From contig JAURER010000016.1 of assembly GCA_030827315.1 (NCBI GenBank), positions 1-64,000 of the forward strand: a stretch of DNA of 64,000 nt. The letters are read 5' to 3'. Position 1 is the stretch's first letter. Every line of letters starts with the position of its first letter. The notes under the pieces are model-generated. The model was not told the DNA's origin and did no database searches. It was given only the letters and a program-made list of their open reading frames with translations. The position numbers and the translations under genes are program-made. Source of the stretch: Gemmatimonadota bacterium (GTDB taxonomy: Bacteria; Gemmatimonadota; Gemmatimonadetes; Longimicrobiales; Gaopeijiaceae). Shown in pieces: positions 35,118 through 43,926 of the stretch.

Positions 35118-35690
35118 ATGAGACGTGCACTGTGGACCCTGGTGATCGGAGCCTCGGTCGCCTTCGCCGCCGACGCCGACGCCCAGCGCGCCCGGGCCCG
35201 CAACGGCGGGACCGAACGCCCACGTGACAGCCGGGTCGAGCGCCTCGAGCCCGTCCACGCCCCCGGCCGGGTGGTCCGGCCGGTGGAGCGGACCCCGCAG
35301 AGGGACCACCGCGCGCGCGTCGTGTACTCGAGCGGCGTCCGGTACCCCGGGTACGCTTCGGGATACGCCTGGGTGAGGGTCGACTGGGCCCGGGTCCGCT
35401 ACACACCGCTCCCGGCACGCCACCGCCGCGCGTTCCTGAACCAGGGCGAGCTTCGGCGCCTGCTCGGACACGACTCGGTGGTGATGGTCCGCGAAGCCGG
35501 CCGCCGGGCGGGGCTGCGAGGTTCACTCCGCGGCCACTGGGTCGCCGACGGGCCGCGCACCCTGGTGCTGGTGGTCTCGATGGACGGGTTCGACGTCGCG
35601 GAGTTCGTGGACTTCGAGGGTGACGGCTTCATCGACGACGTCTTCCTCGTCGGACCCGCGGGTGGACGCCGGGCACGGTACGGGTGGTGA
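35118..35690 (+). CDS. Small exported basic protein of unknown function
   Basis: A 190-residue protein. AGGGAGGG just ahead of the ATG at 35118 and a signal peptide (MRRALWTLVIGASVAFAADADAQ) set the start. The body is Arg/Val-rich with a Pro/Arg linker (about 25-65), a YAWVRVDWARVRYTPLP strand pair, and ends with an Asp-rich FDVAEFVDFEGDGFIDDVF turn that could bind calcium (D-x-D-G type). No family recognised. The upstream sigma-54-type promoter suggests that expression depends on an activator and a signal (inference). A terminator hairpin follows. Confidence 0.72.
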   Translation: MRRALWTLVIGASVAFAADADAQRARARNGGTERPRDSRVERLEPVHAPGRVVRPVERTPQRDHRARVVYSSGVRYPGYASGYAWVRVDWARVRYTPLPARHRRAFLNQGELRRLLGHDSVVMVREAGRRAGLRGSLRGHWVADGPRTLVLVVSMDGFDVAEFVDFEGDGFIDDVFLVGPAGGRRARYGW

Positions 35691-35716
35691 GGCACATCGC
35701 ACCGCCCGGCGGACAC

Positions 35717-35748
35717 GAGCCCCGCAGACCTCCGGGTCTGCGGGGCTC
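35717..35748. terminator. Bidirectional terminator hairpin
   Basis: A 14-bp perfect stem (35717-35730 with 35735-35748) around the loop TCCG. It lies between two convergent genes, 26 bases after one stop and 20 bases from the other. The plus-side tail CTCGTCGG has few T. Confidence 0.7.
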
Positions 35749-35768
35749 CTCGTCGGTGCGGGTGGCGG

Positions 35769-36992
35769 TCAGAAGCTCGCCCGGAAGACCTCCAGCCGGA
35801 GCCCGGGCCGCATCTGCGTGCGCCCGTTGACGTCGTCGATGGGCAGGAGCGTCGGCGTCGGCAGGGGCGGGCGCAGGCTCAGCCGCCCATCGCGCCAGCC
35901 CAGCAGCGAGGCGCCGAAATCCCCGTCGGCATCGGGAGCCTCCGGCGCTCGTGGATCGTCCCCGGTGGCGGCCGCGGCGAGGACCAGCCCGCCGATGCTC
36001 GTGACCAGCGGAATCGCGAGCGCGACGTCGCCGTCCGCGGAGACGAGGAGGTCGATCCCCAGCCCACCCAGCCCACCCACGATCGCGCCGAGATTGATCA
36101 TCCGGATGCGCGGCCGGGTGAGGTCGTACTTCCGGGCGAGCGCCGCACCGCCGATGAGCCCCGCGTTGCCCCCGATCAGGGCCGCGACCAGGACCCCGTC
36201 GCCTCCGTCGTCACCGCCCAGCAGCTCGGCGATCGTGGCCCCGTAGATGGTGCCCCACGTCGACCCGCCCTGCGCGGCGCTCGACGTCCCCGAGCCGACG
36301 GGCCCGCGTGCGATGATCGCCCCGGTGGTGATCCCCGCCAGGCCGCCGAGAATCATCCCGCCCAGGAGCTCCTCCCCGTTGTCCTCCTCGTAGCACATGT
36401 CGAAGGCGCAGACCTTCTCCACCCCCACGCCCAGCACCTCGGTCCACCCGAATCCCTGCCAGGTGCCGAACGTCCCCCCCCAGCTGATGGCCCGCACCTG
36501 GCCCTCGCTGTAGCCTCGTGAACGCTGGGCCGCACGGGCCGTGAACAGACCGGCCGGCCCTCCCACGAGCAGGCCCGCCCCGTAGGCTTCTCCGCTGTCG
36601 GCACCGAACGCCGCCGGCACCGCCACTCCGAGCCAGAGGCCGTACAGCGCTCCGAACACCGGCAGTTCGACGCGGCTGAGCCCTCCGGGCCTCCCCGCCG
36701 CCGGCGCCCGGAGCCAGGCGTTCGCCGCTTCCGCGGCCGAAGTCCCCGAGAAGCGATCCGCGACGTAGCGATAGAGGGCCTCGGCGGAGTGATCGTCCCC
36801 TTCCCGCTCGAAGTCGCCGGCGGCGCGCACGAGAACCGCCGCGGAGTCGGCCCGCGTCATGACCTGTGCCTCGAGCGCCGGTGCGAAGGCCGCGAGCCAG
36901 AGCCCGGCCGCGACCGCGAGCAGGGCGCACCGGGCCTGTCGGCCGACCGACCGAGCCGGCGAAAGTGGAACGATCATCGAAGACCCGCGCAT
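35769..36992 (-). CDS. Glycine-rich membrane protein of unknown function
   Basis: A 407-residue protein. AGGAG 8 bases ahead of the ATG at 36992 sets the start; the frame runs 19 codons further up without a site. Signal peptide (to about 42, ALEAQ), then a helical repeat-like stretch (AAVLVRAAGDFEREGDDHSAEALYRYVADRF) resembling one TPR pair, and about 230 residues of Gly/Ala-rich hydrophobic segments (GAGLLVGGPAGLFTARAAQ, GGMILGGLAGITTGAIIA, LGAIVGGLGGLGIDLLVSAD) that look like several membrane helices or glycine-zipper motifs. A CAFDMCYEED pair of Cys could form a disulfide. The end (LSLRPPLPTPTLLPIDD...LEVFRASF) resembles beta strands of an outer-membrane protein. No family recognised. Confidence 0.65.
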   Translation of the reverse strand: MRGSSMIVPLSPARSVGRQARCALLAVAAGLWLAAFAPALEAQVMTRADSAAVLVRAAGDFEREGDDHSAEALYRYVADRFSGTSAAEAANAWLRAPAAGRPGGLSRVELPVFGALYGLWLGVAVPAAFGADSGEAYGAGLLVGGPAGLFTARAAQRSRGYSEGQVRAISWGGTFGTWQGFGWTEVLGVGVEKVCAFDMCYEEDNGEELLGGMILGGLAGITTGAIIARGPVGSGTSSAAQGGSTWGTIYGATIAELLGGDDGGDGVLVAALIGGNAGLIGGAALARKYDLTRPRIRMINLGAIVGGLGGLGIDLLVSADGDVALAIPLVTSIGGLVLAAAATGDDPRAPEAPDADGDFGASLLGWRDGRLSLRPPLPTPTLLPIDDVNGRTQMRPGLRLEVFRASF

Positions 36993-37121
36993 GGATGGCT
37001 CCTGGAAGACACGGCCGCGAGGGCGGAAGCGCCCTCCTGCGTATCTCATACGTCGACATCACGACCGTCGTTTCGTAACGTGCATCGCCCACCCTCCCCG
37101 CGACAGAGCGCCGCCCCCCCC

Positions 37122-38261
37122 GTGCCCCACACCCCCGACGTCGTCGTGATCGGCTCCGGCATCAACGGCGCCTCCTGTGCATTCCAGCTCGCGTCCCGCG
37201 GCCTCGACGTCGCGGTCCTGGAACGGGACGTCGCCCCCGCCATGGGGTCCACGGGCAAGAGTGCCGCGGGCGTCCGCGTCCAGTTCACGACCGAGGCGAA
37301 CATCCGCCTGTCTCTCTACTCGCTCCCGGTATTTCGCGAATTCGAGTCGCGGTACGGTCGCGACATCGGCTACCGTCCCATCGGCTATCTCCTCCTGGTA
37401 CCGGAGGACCGCTGGGAGCGACACCTCGAGTCCGTGGCGCTCCAGAAGAGGCTCGGAGCTCCCGTCGAGGTACTCGATCCGCACGAGGCGCAGCGCTACG
37501 TGAGCTTCGAGCCCACGGGCCTGGCCGGCGCGACCTTCGGCCCGTGGGACGGCGTCATCGATCCGCACATGGCCTGCCTCGCGTGGGTGGAGATGGCCCG
37601 GGAGCTCGGAGTCCACTTCCGGATGCGTACGCCGGTCACGGCGATCCGCCGCCTGGGTGACGGCTGGCTCGTCTCGAGTGGGAACGAGTCGTGGTCGTGC
37701 GGCCACGTCGTGAACGTGGCCGGAGCCTGGTCGGGACAGGTCGGCAGGCTCGCGGGCCTCGACGTTCCGGTGGGGCCCAAGCGGATCCAGATCTTCCTCA
37801 GCGCTCCGCACGCGGATCCGCGCACGTACCCCCTCACTATCGACCTCTCCACCGGCGTCTACCTGCGCAGCGAAGGCGACCGCGTCCTCTTCGGTCTCGA
37901 CAACCTGCAGCAGCCGTTCGGCTTCACCGAAGGCGTGGACCAGGAGTGGCTTGAGCACGTGCTCCTGACCGGCGTCGATCGATACCCGTGGTGGGAGGAG
38001 ATGGCAGTCGATCTCCGCGGAAGCTGGTGGGGCTACTACGGCGTGAGCCCCGACAACAGTCCGCTCATCGGATTCCACCCCGACGCGGAGCACTGGATCG
38101 ACGCGTGCGGCTTTTCGGGCCACGGGATCATGCACAGCCCCGCGTGCGGCGTGGCCGTCGCCGAGCTCGTCGCGGACGGACGGACGTCGACGGTGAACGT
38201 CGACCACTTCTCCCACGACCGCTTTGACAAGGGCGTCGCGGTCGAAGCCAACATCTTCTGA
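37122..38261 (+). CDS. FAD-dependent amino-acid oxidoreductase (DAO family)
   Basis: A 379-residue enzyme in the D-amino-acid oxidase/glycine-sarcosine oxidase family. The dinucleotide motif VVVIGSGINGASCAFQLASR with VLERD binds FAD; STGKSAAGVRVQF and GAWSGQVGRLAG are typical; the end YYGVSPDNSPLIGFHP and GFSGHGIMHSPACGVAVAELV completes the FAD site. Start is uncertain: the GTG at 37122 places the FAD motif close to the N-terminus as usual, while a GTG at 37080 would add a Pro-rich stretch; neither has a good ribosome site. Substrate could be sarcosine, glycine betaine derivatives or D-amino acids. Followed after 14 bases by a sterol-desaturase-type gene. Confidence 0.83.
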   Translation: MPHTPDVVVIGSGINGASCAFQLASRGLDVAVLERDVAPAMGSTGKSAAGVRVQFTTEANIRLSLYSLPVFREFESRYGRDIGYRPIGYLLLVPEDRWERHLESVALQKRLGAPVEVLDPHEAQRYVSFEPTGLAGATFGPWDGVIDPHMACLAWVEMARELGVHFRMRTPVTAIRRLGDGWLVSSGNESWSCGHVVNVAGAWSGQVGRLAGLDVPVGPKRIQIFLSAPHADPRTYPLTIDLSTGVYLRSEGDRVLFGLDNLQQPFGFTEGVDQEWLEHVLLTGVDRYPWWEEMAVDLRGSWWGYYGVSPDNSPLIGFHPDAEHWIDACGFSGHGIMHSPACGVAVAELVADGRTSTVNVDHFSHDRFDKGVAVEANIF

Positions 38262-38275
38262 CCACGGGCACGGGC

Positions 38276-39133
38276 ATGGACGCATTCCTCCTCTTCTTCG
38301 AGCAGATGCCCACCTGGCAGAAGCTCGCCTGGGTGATGATCTGCCTGGGGCTCAGCTGGATCCTCGAGGGAAGCCTCCCCCTGGTTCAGCTGCGCTACCG
38401 GAAGTGGCGCCACGCCGGCGCCAACTTCGCCTTCCTCGCCACGACCCTCGTCATCAACGCGGCCTTCGGCATCCTGTCCGTGGCCGCCGCCGCATGGACG
38501 TCGTCAACGGGCTTCGGGCTTCTCCACCTCGTCGTCCTGCCGGTGCTCGCCGAGCTGCTCGTCGCGGTCGTGATCCTGGATCTCACGGCGCAGTACTTCG
38601 CCCACTGGCTCCTGCACCGTGTGAGATGGATGTGGCGCTTCCACGTGGTGCACCACAGCGACACGAAGGTCGACGCCACGACCGGAACGCGGCTCCACCC
38701 GGGGGATTTCGCCCTGCGCGAAGTCGTCGCCCTCGCCGCCCTGGTCCTCACGGGCGCGCCGCTCGCCTTCTACGTCGTGTACCGCGTGACGACGATCTTC
38801 TTCACCTTCCTCACGCACGCGAACATCGCGCCCCCGGACTGGCTGGACGCGACGCTGAGCCTGGTCTTCGTGACGCCCAACATGCACAAGTTCCACCACC
38901 ACTTCGAGCGGCCGTGGACGGACACGAACTACGGCGGAATCCTCTCGGTCTGGGACCGGATGTTCGGGACGTTCGTCTACGGAGATCCCCGGGACGTCGT
39001 ATACGGCGTGGACGTCGCCGACCCCGCACGGGACGAGGACGTGGCGCACCAGTTCGTTCTGCCGTTCACGAAGGGCGGGGAGCTGGACCGGGAGCCCCGC
39101 GGTCCCCGACGCGACGGAGAGCGGGTCCCCTAG
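38276..39133 (+). CDS. Sterol desaturase / fatty acid hydroxylase-family protein
   Basis: A 285-residue membrane di-iron enzyme. Four hydrophobic segments (about 15-33, 48-70, 84-104 and around 150-180). The three His boxes of the family are present: HWLLH (110-114), HVVHH (123-127) and HKFHH in MHKFHHHFERPW. Such enzymes hydroxylate or desaturate sterols, fatty acids or carotenoids, or cut ether lipids. It begins 14 bases after the oxidoreductase gene, so the pair is likely one transcript; a functional link is not obvious. Convergent with the ketopantoate-reductase-family gene. Confidence 0.86.
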   Translation: MDAFLLFFEQMPTWQKLAWVMICLGLSWILEGSLPLVQLRYRKWRHAGANFAFLATTLVINAAFGILSVAAAAWTSSTGFGLLHLVVLPVLAELLVAVVILDLTAQYFAHWLLHRVRWMWRFHVVHHSDTKVDATTGTRLHPGDFALREVVALAALVLTGAPLAFYVVYRVTTIFFTFLTHANIAPPDWLDATLSLVFVTPNMHKFHHHFERPWTDTNYGGILSVWDRMFGTFVYGDPRDVVYGVDVADPARDEDVAHQFVLPFTKGGELDREPRGPRRDGERVP

Positions 39134-39185
39134 ACCGGCTCGTTCGCCGACGGGTCGAACTCGGGCAGGACCGTCGATCCGCCCC

Positions 39186-40124
39186 TCATCGCCCGCCGCG
39201 CCGCGCTTCCGTTTCGCGCCCCGACGAGGCGCGCTCGGCCAGCTGAACGACGAGCGTCCCGGCGGCGTGCAGCGGTGCCGACACGCCGGCCTCGCGACCC
39301 AGCCGGACGATCGCACCTCCCAGGTCGTCCATCTCCGTCCGGCGTCCGAGGTTCAGATCGTGGATGACGCTCGGAAAGAAGTCGTCGGGGAATTCGTCGA
39401 GGCGGGCGTCGATGCGCGCCTCGGCATCGGGGGGAATCGGTACGCCGTGGGCACGCCCCACGGCGAACACCTCTGCCACGGCCTGGCGCTGCAACTCCGG
39501 CCCGAAGGGATGCCCGCGGACCGAGCCCATGTTCCGTTCCCCCATCGCGCAAAGCACCGAAAGTACGCACACGACGGCCATCTTCTCCCAGAGCTCCACG
39601 CGGACGTCGTCCACGAACTCGACGCCCACGATGGTCCCGGCGAAGGCAGCCTTCACGACGTCGGCCATCCGGCCCACCACGATCCGCTGGTGTGCGGCCT
39701 TCCGCTCCACCACGCCCGGCTCGACGCGAAACGACGTCATGTACGCCACGCCGTCGGCCAGCCGCTCGGCCGGGATGCCGTGCGCCGCCAGCCGCTCCAC
39801 GGCGTCCACGCCGTTGAGCAGCGAGACGATGCCGGCTCCTCGCCCGGCCAGGTGCGCGAGCTGCGGTGCCACCTCCTCGAGGGAGTAGGTCTTCGTGACC
39901 AGGAACGCGACGTCGGCCTCGTCCACCTCGAGCGCCGAGCCCGCGCAGCGGGGCCGGGCGACGAAGTCGCCGGCGTGGCTACGCACGGTCAGCCCGCGCG
40001 TCTCGATGGCGTCCCGGTGCGCGCCCCGGGTCACGAGGGTCACGTCGTGTCCGGCCTGCTCCAGCACGGCCCCGATGTAGCTCCCGAGCCCTCCCGCTCC
40101 CACCACGACGACCTTCACCCCCAC
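39186..40124 (-). CDS. Ketopantoate reductase (PanE/ApbA) family protein
   Basis: A 312-residue enzyme from a GTG at 40124. The NADPH motif is VVVVGAGGLGSYIGAVLEQA; LLNGVDAVE replaces the common LQNG; ELWEKMAVVC holds the catalytic Lys; and GRRTEMDDLGGAIVRLGRE is the substrate-domain Glu region. PanE reduces 2-dehydropantoate to pantoate for coenzyme A. The gene lies 19 bases after ilvD, whose product (2-oxoisovalerate) feeds ketopantoate synthesis, so this reading fits; but families of this type include many 2-oxoacid reductases, so I do not give the gene name. The C-terminus is Arg/Gly-rich. Confidence 0.82.
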   Translation of the reverse strand: MGVKVVVVGAGGLGSYIGAVLEQAGHDVTLVTRGAHRDAIETRGLTVRSHAGDFVARPRCAGSALEVDEADVAFLVTKTYSLEEVAPQLAHLAGRGAGIVSLLNGVDAVERLAAHGIPAERLADGVAYMTSFRVEPGVVERKAAHQRIVVGRMADVVKAAFAGTIVGVEFVDDVRVELWEKMAVVCVLSVLCAMGERNMGSVRGHPFGPELQRQAVAEVFAVGRAHGVPIPPDAEARIDARLDEFPDDFFPSVIHDLNLGRRTEMDDLGGAIVRLGREAGVSAPLHAAGTLVVQLAERASSGRETEARRGGR

Positions 40125-40143
40125 GGCCTCCCGAGAACAGGCA

Positions 40144-41832
40144 TCAGGCGTCCGTCACGCAGCCGCGCGACGCCGACGAGACCGAGCGGACGTATCGGAG
40201 CAGGACGCCGCGTTCGACGGGAAGCGGCGGCGGTGCCCACTCCGCCCGTCGGGCCCGCGCCTCCTCCTCCTCGACCTCCCACTCGATCCGGTTGGATTCG
40301 GCGTCGATCGAGATCGTGTCACCGTCACGCACCAGCGCGAGCGGGCCGCCCTCCTGGGCCTCGGGCGTCACGTGCCCGATCACGAAGCCGTGGCTCCCGC
40401 CCGAGAAGCGTCCGTCGGTCACCAGCGCCACCGCCGAACCCAGCCCCGCTCCGACGATCGCCGAGGTGATGGTGAGCATCTCCGGCATCCCCGGTCCGCC
40501 CTTCGGTCCTTCATAGCGGATCACCACGACGTCACCCGCGACGACCTGCCCCCGCTCGAGCGCTTCGAGCGCCGACTCCTCGCGGTCGAAGACCCGCGCC
40601 GGGCCGGAGAAGCGGAGGCCTTCCTTGCCGGTGATCTTGGCGACGGCGCCCTCGGGGGCGAGGCTGCCCCGGAGGATGCGGATGTGCCCCGTCGCCTTGA
40701 GGGGGTCGGTGACCGGCCGGACCACGTCCTGCCCGTCGGCGAGCCCGGCCGCGTCGTCCAGGTTCTCCGCCAGCGTCCGTCCCGTGACCGTCATGCACGT
40801 GCCGTCGAGCCGCCCTTCGGCCAGCAGGAGCTTCATGACGGCGGGCACGCCGCCGGCGCCGTGGAGGTCCTCCATCAGGTAGCGCCCGCTCGGCCGCAGA
40901 TCCGCCAGGTACGGCGTGCGATCGCTCACCGCCTGGAAGTCGTCGAGCGTCAGCCCCACTCCTGCCGAATGCGCGATGGCCAGAAGGTGGAGGACGGCGT
41001 TGGTCGACCCACCGAGCGCGGTGACCACGACCATCGCGTTGTCGAACGCCGCGCGGGTCATGATGTCGCGCGGGCGGAGGTCGCGCTCGAGCAGGACCCG
41101 GACGGCCGCACCGACGTGCGCGCACTCGCGGCCCTTCTCCGCCGACGCGGCCGGCGACGAGGAGCTGTAGGGAAGCGTCATTCCGAGCGCCTCGGCCGCG
41201 GCCGCCATGGTGTTGGCCGTGTACATGCCACCGCACGCGCCCGGCCCGGGGCACGCGCGCTCCACCACGGCCTCGAAGCGCTCCTCGTCGATGCGGCCCG
41301 TGATCAGCTGACCGTACGCCTCGAACGCACTCACGATGTCGAGCTTCTCCTCACCGAGGCGGCCCGGCGCGATGGTGCCGCCGTAGACCATGAGCCCGGG
41401 GCGGTTCAGTCGGCCGAGCGCCATGAGCGAACCCGGCATGTTCTTGTCGCACCCGGGAATCGTGACGACGGCGTCGTACCACTGCGCGCTCACGACCGTC
41501 TCGATGGAGTCGGCGATGAGATCGCGGGAGGGGAGCGAGTAGCTCATCCCATCGGTGCCCATCGAGATCCCGTCACTCACGCCGATCGTGTTGAACCGCA
41601 TCGAGACGAGCCCGGCCCCGCGCACCCCGCCCGCCACCGCGCCCGCGAGCTCGAGCAGGTGCATGTTGCACGGGTTGCCCTCCCACCACATGGAGGCGAT
41701 CCCGACCTGGGGCTTCCGCATGTCCTCGCGGGAGAGGCCCGTGGCGTGCAGCATGGCCCGGGCACTCGCCTGCGCCGGCTCCTCGGTGATGCGCGCGCTG
41801 TGGCGGTTCAGCGTCGGGAGCTTCTTCGTCAC
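40144..41832 (-). CDS. ilvD: Dihydroxy-acid dehydratase
   Basis: A 562-residue enzyme that makes 2-oxoisovalerate and 2-oxo-3-methylvalerate for valine, isoleucine, leucine and pantothenate. The three Cys ligands of the Fe-S cluster are C55 (EGNPCNMHL), C128 (PGCDKNMPG, with the carbamylated K129) and C200 ([14 protein letters not shown]); presence of all three points to the [2Fe-2S] type. DGRFSGG and SHGFVIGH are C-terminal landmarks. Full family length. It starts from a GTG at 41832, 22 bases after the upstream IPT/DUF5818 gene, and is followed by the ketopantoate-reductase-family gene. Confidence 0.95.
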   Translation of the reverse strand: MTKKLPTLNRHSARITEEPAQASARAMLHATGLSREDMRKPQVGIASMWWEGNPCNMHLLELAGAVAGGVRGAGLVSMRFNTIGVSDGISMGTDGMSYSLPSRDLIADSIETVVSAQWYDAVVTIPGCDKNMPGSLMALGRLNRPGLMVYGGTIAPGRLGEEKLDIVSAFEAYGQLITGRIDEERFEAVVERACPGPGACGGMYTANTMAAAAEALGMTLPYSSSSPAASAEKGRECAHVGAAVRVLLERDLRPRDIMTRAAFDNAMVVVTALGGSTNAVLHLLAIAHSAGVGLTLDDFQAVSDRTPYLADLRPSGRYLMEDLHGAGGVPAVMKLLLAEGRLDGTCMTVTGRTLAENLDDAAGLADGQDVVRPVTDPLKATGHIRILRGSLAPEGAVAKITGKEGLRFSGPARVFDREESALEALERGQVVAGDVVVIRYEGPKGGPGMPEMLTITSAIVGAGLGSAVALVTDGRFSGGSHGFVIGHVTPEAQEGGPLALVRDGDTISIDAESNRIEWEVEEEEARARRAEWAPPPLPVERGVLLRYVRSVSSASRGCVTDA

Positions 41833-41854
41833 GGCCCGTCGCGGTCGGGACGGC

Positions 41855-42469
41855 TCATCCGGCCGGTGGCGGGACGACCTGGACCACGTCGAGCGTCGTG
41901 CCCTGCATGCACGTGCTCATCTCGACGTAGCGAGCCTCGATCACCACGGACTGGCCGGCGGCCAGTCCCCCGGTATTTCCGACGAGCGTGTACAGGAAAC
42001 CGTCGGTATCACGCATGGCAAGGCACTCGACGCCCTCGTCGGTGATCCGGCCCGTCCGCTGCAGAATCCCATCGGGCCGCGTCACGTGGAACGGCTCGGA
42101 CAGCCCGATGGGGGCGAAGATCGCGTCGAAGGCGACGAGCAGGACGGCCCGGTCCCAGGGCGCGGTCTCGGGGATCGTGATCGTGCCCGACACTTCTCCC
42201 CACATCCCCTGCTCCGCCTCGATCAGTGCCTCGAAGCCGGTACGCGTGGCACCCACGCCGAGATGGACCCGGGCCTGCAGCGGGAGGTTCTCCGTGAAGA
42301 TCGTCACCTCGGTGCCCGGAGGCCCGTACATCGGCTCGACCTCCTGAATCTGACGGAGGGAATCGGGGGCGACGCGGCGCTGGGCTTCGGCCTGGCCCGC
42401 CATGAGGCCGAACGCGAGCGCGAGGAGCGCGTGGAACACCAGTACGCGGGTGAGTCGTCTCTCGATCAT
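41855..42469 (-). CDS. Exported protein with IPT-like and DUF5818-like domains
   Basis: A 204-residue protein with a signal peptide to about residue 30 ([11 protein letters not shown]); the ATG at 42469 starts that leader. Residues about 40-130 look like an IPT/TIG Ig-like fold ([19 protein letters not shown]), and 135-200 resemble DUF5818, a small beta barrel: [21 protein letters not shown] and [16 protein letters not shown], with two Cys likely disulfide-linked. Role unknown; likely adhesion or surface binding in the periplasm. It is encoded just ahead of ilvD on the same strand (22-base gap), but no link in function is apparent. Divergent from an aminotransferase across 140 bases. Confidence 0.7.
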   Translation of the reverse strand: MIERRLTRVLVFHALLALAFGLMAGQAEAQRRVAPDSLRQIQEVEPMYGPPGTEVTIFTENLPLQARVHLGVGATRTGFEALIEAEQGMWGEVSGTITIPETAPWDRAVLLVAFDAIFAPIGLSEPFHVTRPDGILQRTGRITDEGVECLAMRDTDGFLYTLVGNTGGLAAGQSVVIEARYVEMSTCMQGTTLDVVQVVPPPAG

Positions 42470-42609
42470 CGGACGGTGAGCTGAAGGTTCAGGCGGTGCC
42501 CCGACGAATTCTGGAGGAGGGCGCGCACCCACGCAAACGTTGACGTCCGCGAACGACCCCGGTACATGATGCGAGCGATTCGCCTCCACCTCCGTTCGTA
42601 CCTCGAATC

Positions 42610-43866
42610 ATGCCCGCACCGCCCGTCGCCCGCCGCCTGCGAGAAGGCCAGCTCAAGAAGTCGCCCATCCGCGAGATCATGAAGCTCGCCGACCGGCGCA
42701 ACATCGTCGCCATGGGACTCGACCCCGACGACGTGATCTCCTTCGCCGGCGGGTGGGTCAACCATCGCGCACCCGAGGGGCTCCGCGAGGCGTACGCGCG
42801 GGTCATGGAGGACGAGAAGCTCTTCCACGAGCTCGGTGCCTATTCGCCGACGCGTGGACTGCCTCGCCTCAAGGATGCGCTCCTGGCCGTCGACCGGGCG
42901 TTGTACGACACGGAGGGGCTGTCGGACGAGAACATCCTCGTAGGCGGAAGCTCCACGCAGCTCACGCACACGCTGTTCACGACGCTCCTCGACCCCGGCG
43001 ACTGCGTCGTCCTCTTCGATCCCTCCTACGCGAACTACGGCCCTCAGCTCGATCTCGGTCCGGAGGGCGTGGAGATCGTCTGGCTCCCCGTCTTCGATGC
43101 CGCGTCGTGGACGTACATGCCCGATGCGGGCGCGGTCCTCGACGGCTTCGCGAAGGTGCTCGACGAGCACGCGCCCCGGCTCGTCCTCTTCTCTTCTCCG
43201 GACAACCCGACCAGCAGGCTCATCCGCGACGACGTCTTCTTCGACCTGCTGGAAATGGCGGCGCGGGCCGACTGCTTCGTGGCCGTCGACTTCGCCTACC
43301 GGGCGCAGTGCTTCGCGGAACCGGTGCCCCGGCACTTCTCGGCGAGTCCGGCCGAGCACCCGAACCTGATCCGTCTGCATTCGAACTCGAAGTGGTGCCG
43401 GGGGCTCGGTCGGCGGCTCGGATGGATCGAAGCCGCGCCCAACGTGATCGACGGGCTCGAAGTCGTGCAGCAGAGTACGGCGCTCTGCCCGGACACCGTG
43501 CACCAATACGCCCTCGCGGTCTACCTCGAGCAGGCGCTCGCCGAGGGTTCGCTCGCCAGCTACATGGCCGAGACGAACGAGTTGTACCGTCGCGCCGCGG
43601 AACACACGGTGGCCTGTGTCCATCGCCACCTCGGCATGCGCTGCCTGGAGCCGCAGGGAGGCCTCTACACGGTCGTGGACGTCGGCCGCGACGGCGATGC
43701 GTTCGTGCGCGAGGTGCTGCCGGTCACCGGTGTCATCTTCGTGCCCGGGGGCGGATTCGGGCCGTCGCTGAAGAACGGGATCCGGGTCTCGTACGGACCC
43801 CTGGTGCACGACCTCGACCGGATCGAGGAGGGTTTTCGTCGGGTGGGGGCGTTCCTGGGGCGCTGA
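42610..43866 (+). CDS. Class I/II aminotransferase (MocR/2-aminoadipate-like)
   Basis: A 418-residue PLP enzyme. SFAGGWVNHRAPEGLREAY, ELGAYSPTRGLPRLKDAL and ILVGGSSTQLTHTLF resemble the 2-aminoadipate/kynurenine aminotransferase group. PLP residues: N199 (SSPDNPTS), D227 and Y230 (AVDFAYRAQ) and K261 (SNSKWCRGLGRRLG). The C-terminal substrate Arg is in IRVSYG. No signal peptide. The sequence differs greatly from the other class I/II enzyme at 14374-15606, so the two are not recent paralogues. Stands alone between divergent and convergent neighbours. Confidence 0.86.
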   Translation: MPAPPVARRLREGQLKKSPIREIMKLADRRNIVAMGLDPDDVISFAGGWVNHRAPEGLREAYARVMEDEKLFHELGAYSPTRGLPRLKDALLAVDRALYDTEGLSDENILVGGSSTQLTHTLFTTLLDPGDCVVLFDPSYANYGPQLDLGPEGVEIVWLPVFDAASWTYMPDAGAVLDGFAKVLDEHAPRLVLFSSPDNPTSRLIRDDVFFDLLEMAARADCFVAVDFAYRAQCFAEPVPRHFSASPAEHPNLIRLHSNSKWCRGLGRRLGWIEAAPNVIDGLEVVQQSTALCPDTVHQYALAVYLEQALAEGSLASYMAETNELYRRAAEHTVACVHRHLGMRCLEPQGGLYTVVDVGRDGDAFVREVLPVTGVIFVPGGGFGPSLKNGIRVSYGPLVHDLDRIEEGFRRVGAFLGR

Positions 43867-43874
43867 CGCGCGAC

Positions 43875-43901
43875 GGGGCGGACCCCGATCGGGCCCGCCC
43901 C
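43875..43901. terminator. Possible terminator hairpin, imperfect
   Basis: GGGGCGG (43875-43881) pairs with CCGCCCC (43895-43901), and CCCGA with TCGGG inside it, leaving a small bulge and a tight centre. Lies 9 bases after the aminotransferase stop and 26 bases from the end of the convergent Asp-box gene. No T-run. Confidence 0.4.
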
Positions 43902-43926
43902 CCCGGCACCTCGCTTCCCGCAGTCC

